This document shows, piece after piece, positions 58,001-64,000 of a stretch of DNA of 64,000 bases. The translations under genes were made by a program, and so were the position numbers. The notes under the pieces are model-generated. The model was not told where the DNA came from, ran no database searches, and saw only the letters and a program-made list of their open reading frames with translations. This DNA is from Strix aluco (lineage: Eukaryota; Chordata; Aves; Strigiformes; Strigidae). The stretch's first letter is position 1. Each line of letters starts with the position of its first letter. The stretch is taken from positions 62,001 through 126,000 of the forward strand of contig NW_027436638.1 of the NCBI RefSeq assembly GCF_031877795.1, read 5' to 3'.

Positions 58001-61000
58001 CTGTGACATGACCCCACAGTGCCGTGGCCACTAATGACCTGCTGCCCACTGTGACATGGCCCCCATAGTGACATGGCCACCACTGACCTGCTGCACACTG
58101 TGACATAGACACCACAGTGACATGGCAACCAGTGGCCTATTGCTCACTGTGACATGGCCACCACTGACCTGCTGCACACTGTGACATGACATCACAGTGA
58201 CATGGCCACCACTGACCTGCTGCCCAATGTGACATAGCCCCCATAGTGACATGGCCACCACTGACCCGCTGACCACTGTGACATAGCCCCACAGTGACCT
58301 GGTCACCGCTGACCTGCTGCCCACTCTGACATGGACCCATAGTGACATGGCCACAACTGACCTGCTGCCCACTGTGACTTGGTCCCCACAGTGACATGGC
58401 CACCACTGATCCGCTGACCACTGTGTCATGGCCCCATAGATATTTGGCCACAGCTGGCCTCTGCCTACTGTGACTTGGTCCCCACAGTGACATGGGCACC
58501 ACTGACCTGCTGCCCACTGTGACATGGCCCCCATAGTGACCTGGCCACCACTGACTTGCTGCCCACTGTGACATGGCCCCCACAGTGACATGGCCACCAC
58601 TGACTTGCTGCCCACTGTGACATGGCCCCCACAGTGACATGGGCACCACTGACATGCTGCCCACTGTCACATAGCCCCCACAGTGACATGGCAACCAGTG
58701 GCCTGTTGCTCACTGTGACATGGCCACCACTGACCTGCTGCACACTGTGACATGACCTCACAGTGACATGCCCACCACTGACCTGGTGCCCACTGTGACA
58801 TGGCCCCCATAGTGAAATGGCCACCAGTGACCTGCTGCCCACTGTGACATAGAACCCATAGGGACATGGCAACCAGTGGCCTGTTGCTCACTGTGACATG
58901 GACTCTTTGTGACATGGCCACAACTGACCTGCTGCCCACTGTGACATAGCCCCCACAGTGACATGGCCACCACTGATCCGCTGACCACTGTGACATAGCC
59001 CCACAGTGACCTGGCCACCACTGACCTGCTACCCACAGTGAGATGGCCCCCATAGTGACATGGCCACCACTGACCTGCTGCCCACTGTGACATGGCCCCC
59101 ATAGTGACACGGCCAGCACTGACCTGCTGCACACTGTGACATGGCCCCACAGTGACGTGGCCACTACTGACCTGCTGCCCAATGTGACATGGCCCCCATC
59201 GTGACATGGCCACCTCTGACCTCCTGCCCATTGTGACATGGCCCCCATAGTGACATGGCCACCACTGACCTGCTTCCCACTGTGACATAGCCCCCACAGT
59301 GACATGGCAACGTGTGGCCTATTGCTCACTGTGACATGGCCATCACTGACCTGCTACCCACTGTGACATGGCCCCCATACTGACATGGCCACCACTGACA
59401 TGCTGCCCACTGTGACATGGCCCCCATAGTGACATGGCCACCACTGATCTGCTGCCCCCTGTGACATGGACCCATTGTGACTTGGCCACAACTGACCCGC
59501 TGACCACTGTGACATGGACCCATAGTGACATTGCCACAACTGACCTGGTGCCCACTGTGACTTGGTCCCCACAGTGACATGGCTACCACTGATCCGCTGA
59601 CCACTGTGACATAGCCCCACAGTGACCTGGCCACCACTGACTTGCTACCCACTGTGACATGGCCCCCATAGTGACATGGCCACCACTGACCTGCTGCCCA
59701 CTGTGACATGGCCTCTATAGAGACATGGCCACAACTGACCTGCTGCCCACTGTGACATAGCCCCCACAGTGACATGGCAACCAGTGGCCTGTTGCTCACT
59801 GTGACATGGCCACCAGTGACCTTCTGCACCCTGTGACATGACCCCACAGTGCCGTGGCCACTAATGACCTGCTGCCCACTGTGACATGGCCCCCATAGTG
59901 ACATGGGCACCACTGACCTGCTGCCGACTGTGACATGGCCCCCATAGTGACATGGCCAGCACTGACCTGCTGCCCACTGTGACATGGCCCGCATTGTGAC
60001 ATGGCCACCACTGACCACTGACCACTGTGACATGTCCCTCATTGTGACATGGACACCACTGACCTGCTGCCCACTGTGACATAGCCCCCACAGTGACATG
60101 GCAACCAGTGGCCTGTTGCTCACTCTGACATGGCCACCACTGACCTGCTGCACACTGTGACATGACCTCACAGTGACATGGCCACCACTGACCTGCTGCC
60201 CAAAGTGACATAGCGCCCATAGTGCCATGGCCACCATTGACCTGCTGCCCACTGTGACATGGACCCCATAGTGACATGGCCACCACTGACTTGCTGCCCA
60301 CTGTGACATGGCCCCAACAGTGACATGGCCATTACTGACCCGCTGACCACTGTGACATAGCCCCACAGTGACTTGGGCACCACTGACCTGCTGCCCACTG
60401 TGACATGGCCCCCATAGTGACATGACCACCACTGACCTGCTGCCCACTGTGACATAGCCCCCACAGTGACATGGCAACCAGTGGCCTGTTGCTCACTGTG
60501 ACATGGCCACCACTGACCTGCTGCACACTGTGACATGACCTCACAGTGACATGGCCACCACTGACCTGCTGCCCAATGTGACATAGCCCCCACAGTGACA
60601 TGGCAACCAGTGGCCTGTTGCTCACTGTGACATGGCCACCACTGTCCTGCTGCACACTGTGACATAGCCCCCATAGTGACATGGCCAAAACTGACCTGCT
60701 CCCCACTGTGACATAGCCCCCACAGTGACATGGCAACCAGTGGCCTGTTGCTCACTGTGACATGGCCATTACTGACCTGCTGCACACTGTGACATGGCCC
60801 CACAGTGACGTGGCCAATACTGACCTGCTGCCCACTGTGACATGGCCCCCATAGTGACATGGCCAGCACTGACCTGCTGCCCAATGTGACATGGCCCCCA
60901 TAGTGACATGGCCACCACTGACCTGCTGCCCACTGTGACATAGCCCCCACAGTGACATGGCAACCAGTGGCCTGTTGCTCACTGTGACATGGCCACCACT

Positions 61001-61744
61001 GTCCTGCTGCACACTGTGACATGACCTCACAGTGACATGGCCACCACTGACCTGGTGCCCACTGTGACATGGCCCCCATACTGACATGGCCAGCACTGAC
61101 CTGCTGCCGACTGTGACATAGCCCCCGCAGTGACATGGCAACCAGTGGCCTGTTGCTCACTGTGACATGGCCACCACTGACCTGCTGCACACTGTGACAT
61201 GACCTCACAGTGACATGGCCACCACTGACCTGCTACCCAAAGTGACATAGCCCCCATAGTGACATGGCCAGCACTGACCTGCTGCCCACTGTGACATAGC
61301 CCCCACAGTGACATGGCAACCAGTGGCCTGTTGCTCACTGTGACATGGCCATCACTGACCTGCTGCACACTGTGACATGGACCCACAGTGACGTGGCCAC
61401 TACTGACGTGCTGCCCACTGTGACATGGCCCCCATAGTGACATGGCCACCACTGACTTGCTGCCACTGTGACATAGCCCCACAGTGACTTGGGCACCACT
61501 GACCTGCTGCCCACTGTGACATAGCCCCCACAGTGACATGGCAACCAGTGGCCTGTTGCTCACTATGACATGGCCACCACTGACCTTCTGCACACTGTGA
61601 CATGACCTCACAGTGACATGGGCACCACTGACCTGCTGCCCACTGTGACATAGCCCCCACAGTGACATGGCAACCAGTGGCCTGTTGCTCACTGTGACAT
61701 GGCCACCACTGACATTCTGCACACTGTGACATGACCTCACAGTG

Positions 61745-62025
61745 ACATGGCCACCACTGACCTGCTGCCCAATGTGACATAGCGCCCATAGTGACATGGC
61801 CACCATTGACCTGCTGCCCACTGTGACATGGCCCCCATAGTGACATGGCCAAAACTGATCTGCTGCCCACTGTGACATTGCCCCCACAGTGACATGGCAA
61901 CCAGTGGCCTGTTGCTCACTGTGACATGGCCATCACTGACCTGCTGCCCACTGTGATATAGCCCCCAAAGTGACATGGCAACCAGTAGCCTGTTACTCAC
62001 TGTGACATGGCCATCAATGACCTGC
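61745..62025 (-). repeat. Inverted copy of 54253-54535
   Basis: The reverse complement of this segment matches 54253-54535 with only a few differences. It shares the rare aacaggctactggttgcc and cactttgggggctatatc variants in the same order. Confidence 0.8.
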
Positions 62026-62879
62026 TGCCCACTGTGACATGGCCCCCATATGACATGGCCAAAACTGATCTGCTGCCCACTGTGACATTGCCCCCACAGT
62101 GACATGGCAACCAGTGGCCTGTTGCTCATTGTGACATGGCCATCACTGACCTGCTGCCCACTGTGACATGGCACCCATAGTGACATGGCCACCATTGACC
62201 TGCTGCCCACTGTGACATGGCCCCCATAGTGACATGGCCAGCACTGACCTGCTGCCCACTGTGACATAGCCCCCACAGTGACTTGGCAACCAGTGGCCTG
62301 TTGCTCACTGTGACATGGCCATCACTGACCTGCTGCACACTGTGACATGGCACCCATAGTGACATGGCCACCATTGACCTGCTGCCCACTGTGACATGGC
62401 CCCCATAGTGACATGGCCAGCACTGACCTGCTGCCCACTGTGACATAGCCCCCACAGTGACATGGCAACCAGAGGCCTGTTACTCACTGTGACATGGCCA
62501 CCACTGACCTGCTGCACACTCTGACATGGACCCCATAGTGACATGGCCACCAGTGACCTGCTGCCCAATGTGACATAGCCTCCATAGTGACATGGCCACC
62601 ACTGACCTGCTGCCCACTGTGACATGGCCCCCATAGTGACATGGCCACCACTGACCTGCTGCCAAATGTGACATAGCCCCCATAGTGACATGGCCACCAC
62701 TGACCTGCTGCCCACTGTGACATAGCCCCCACAGTGACATGGCAACCAGTGGCCTCTTGCCCACTGTGACATGGCGACAACTGACCTGCTGCCCACTGTG
62801 ACATAGCCCCCACAGTGACATGGCAACCAGTGGCCTGTTGCTCACTGTGACATGGCCACCACTGACCTGCTGCACACTG

Positions 62880-63130
62880 TGACATGTCCCATACAGTAAC
62901 ATCATCACTACTGACATGCTGCCCACTGTCACATGGCCCCACAGTGACGTGGCCACCACTGACCTGCTGCCCACTGTGACTGGCCACCACAGGAACATGG
63001 CCACCAGTGGACTGTTGCTCATTGTGACATGGCCACAACTGATCTGCTGCCCACTGTGACATGACCTCACAGTGACATGGCCACCACTGACCCGCTGACA
63101 CCTGTGACATAGCCCCTACAGTGACATGGC
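62880..63130 (-). repeat. Inverted copy of 51705-51960
   Basis: The reverse complement matches 51705-51960, including the unusual cacaggtgtcagcgggtc, atgttcctgtggtggcc and gtagtgatgatgttactg variants in the same order. Confidence 0.82.
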
Positions 63131-64000
63131 CACCACTGACCCGCTGACCACTGTGACATGGCCCCCACAGTGACATGGCCACCACTGACCTGCTGCCCAC
63201 TGTGACATGGACCCCATAGTGACATGGCCACCAGTGACCTGCTGCCCAATGTGACATAGCCTCCATAGTGACTTGGCCACCACTGACCTGCTGCCCACTG
63301 TGACATGGCCCACATAGTGACATTGACACAACTGACCTGCTTCCCACTGTGACATAGCCCCCACAGTGACATGGCAACCAGTGGCCTGTTGCTCAGTGTG
63401 ACATGGCCACCACTGACCTGCAGCACACTGTGACATGACCTCACAGTGACATGGCCACCACTGACCTGCTGCCCAATGTGACATAGCCCCCATAGTGACA
63501 TGGCCACCATTGACCTGCTGCCCACTGTGACATGGCCCCCATAGTGAACATGGCCAGCACTGACCTGCTGCCCACTGTGACATAGCCCCCACAGTGACAT
63601 GGCAACCAGTGGCCTGTTGCTCACTGTGACATGACCTCACAGTGACATGGCCACCACTGACCTGCTGCCTACTGTGACATGGCCCCAACAGTGACATGGC
63701 CACCACTGACACGCTGACCACTGTGACATAGCCCCACAGTGACTTGGGCACCACTGACCTGCTGCCCACTGTGACATGGCCCCCATAGTGACATGGCCAC
63801 CACTGACCTGCTGCACACTGTGACATGGCCCCCATAGTGACATGGCCACCACTGACGTGCTGCCCACTGTGACATGGCCCCACAGTGACATGGCCACCAC
63901 TGACCTGCTGCCCACTGTAACATGGCCCCCATAGTGACATGGCCACCACTGACCTGTTGCCCACTGTGACATGGCCCCCATAGTGACATGGCCACCACTG

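Larger units (their letters stand above)
55017..64000 (-). repeat. 49-bp satellite array, inverted block 4
   Basis: The same satellite, now on the minus strand (plus strand reads gtgacatggcc, ctgacctgctgcccactgtg), running off the right edge. The module variants are those of forward block 3, including an inverted copy of the rare gttcctgtggtggcc block and the gatgatgttactgtatggg marker near 62885-63000. No gene or other element is seen. Confidence 0.95.

Noticed and set aside
54979..64000. Long minus-strand open frames in block 4
   Set aside because: Same repeat-derived frames as on the plus strand elsewhere; the satellite is simply inverted here.

Overview
The window is 64 kb of vertebrate, most likely bird, heterochromatin-like DNA. 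About 51.3 kb is one tandem satellite and about 12.7 kb is two endogenous retroviruses (ERVs) inserted in it. I see no host single-copy gene, tRNA, rRNA, CRISPR or bacterial feature. The bird call is an inference. The second provirus has a tryptophan-tRNA primer site, a very compact LTR, and an Env with an internal Cys-flanked fusion segment plus CX6CC, the type known from avian sarcoma/leukosis-like viruses. The first has a class III (ERV-L-like) pol. Species cannot be read from this sequence. Layout: 1-20777 forward satellite; 20778-28628 provirus 1 with an abnormal right end; 28629-39343 forward satellite; 39344-44214 provirus 2; 44215-55016 forward satellite; 55017-64000 the same satellite in inverted orientation. 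The satellite monomer is about 49 bp and is built from a ~17-bp module A (CATGTCACTGTGGGG core) and a ~32-bp module B (CATGTCACAGTGGGCAGCAG core). Variant modules are arranged in higher-order repeats (offsets about 6.3 kb, 1776, 2002, 405, 1652, 2498 and 3422 bp). The long plus-strand open frames across the array are by-products of this composition, not genes. Provirus 1 (LTR to LTR 7654 bp, LTRs differing at 3 sites) has a serine-tRNA primer site, two tandem covarying leader hairpins, an intact gag without zinc knuckle, a textbook -1 frameshift site with a predicted pseudoknot, and a protease-RT-RNase H-integrase pol with three in-frame TGA codons in its last kilobase. A decayed env-like tail follows. 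After its 3' LTR the sequence continues for 197 bp into a second copy of the leader before returning to satellite, which suggests the remains of a tandem provirus. Provirus 2 (4871 bp, LTRs differing at 3 of 335 sites, perfect 6-bp target duplication) keeps an intact betaretrovirus-like gag with PTAP and two CCHC knuckles, a complete dUTPase in the -1 frame, and an intact env. Protease, RT, RNase H and nearly all of integrase are deleted. The deletion joins dUTPase in frame to an unrecognised cysteine-rich reading frame (three CxxC pairs) that ends in an ATGA overlap with env. That small frame is the best candidate here for something undescribed. The orientation switch of the satellite near 55016, with an inverted repeat at the switch and inverted homologous segments farther out, is the other notable structure.
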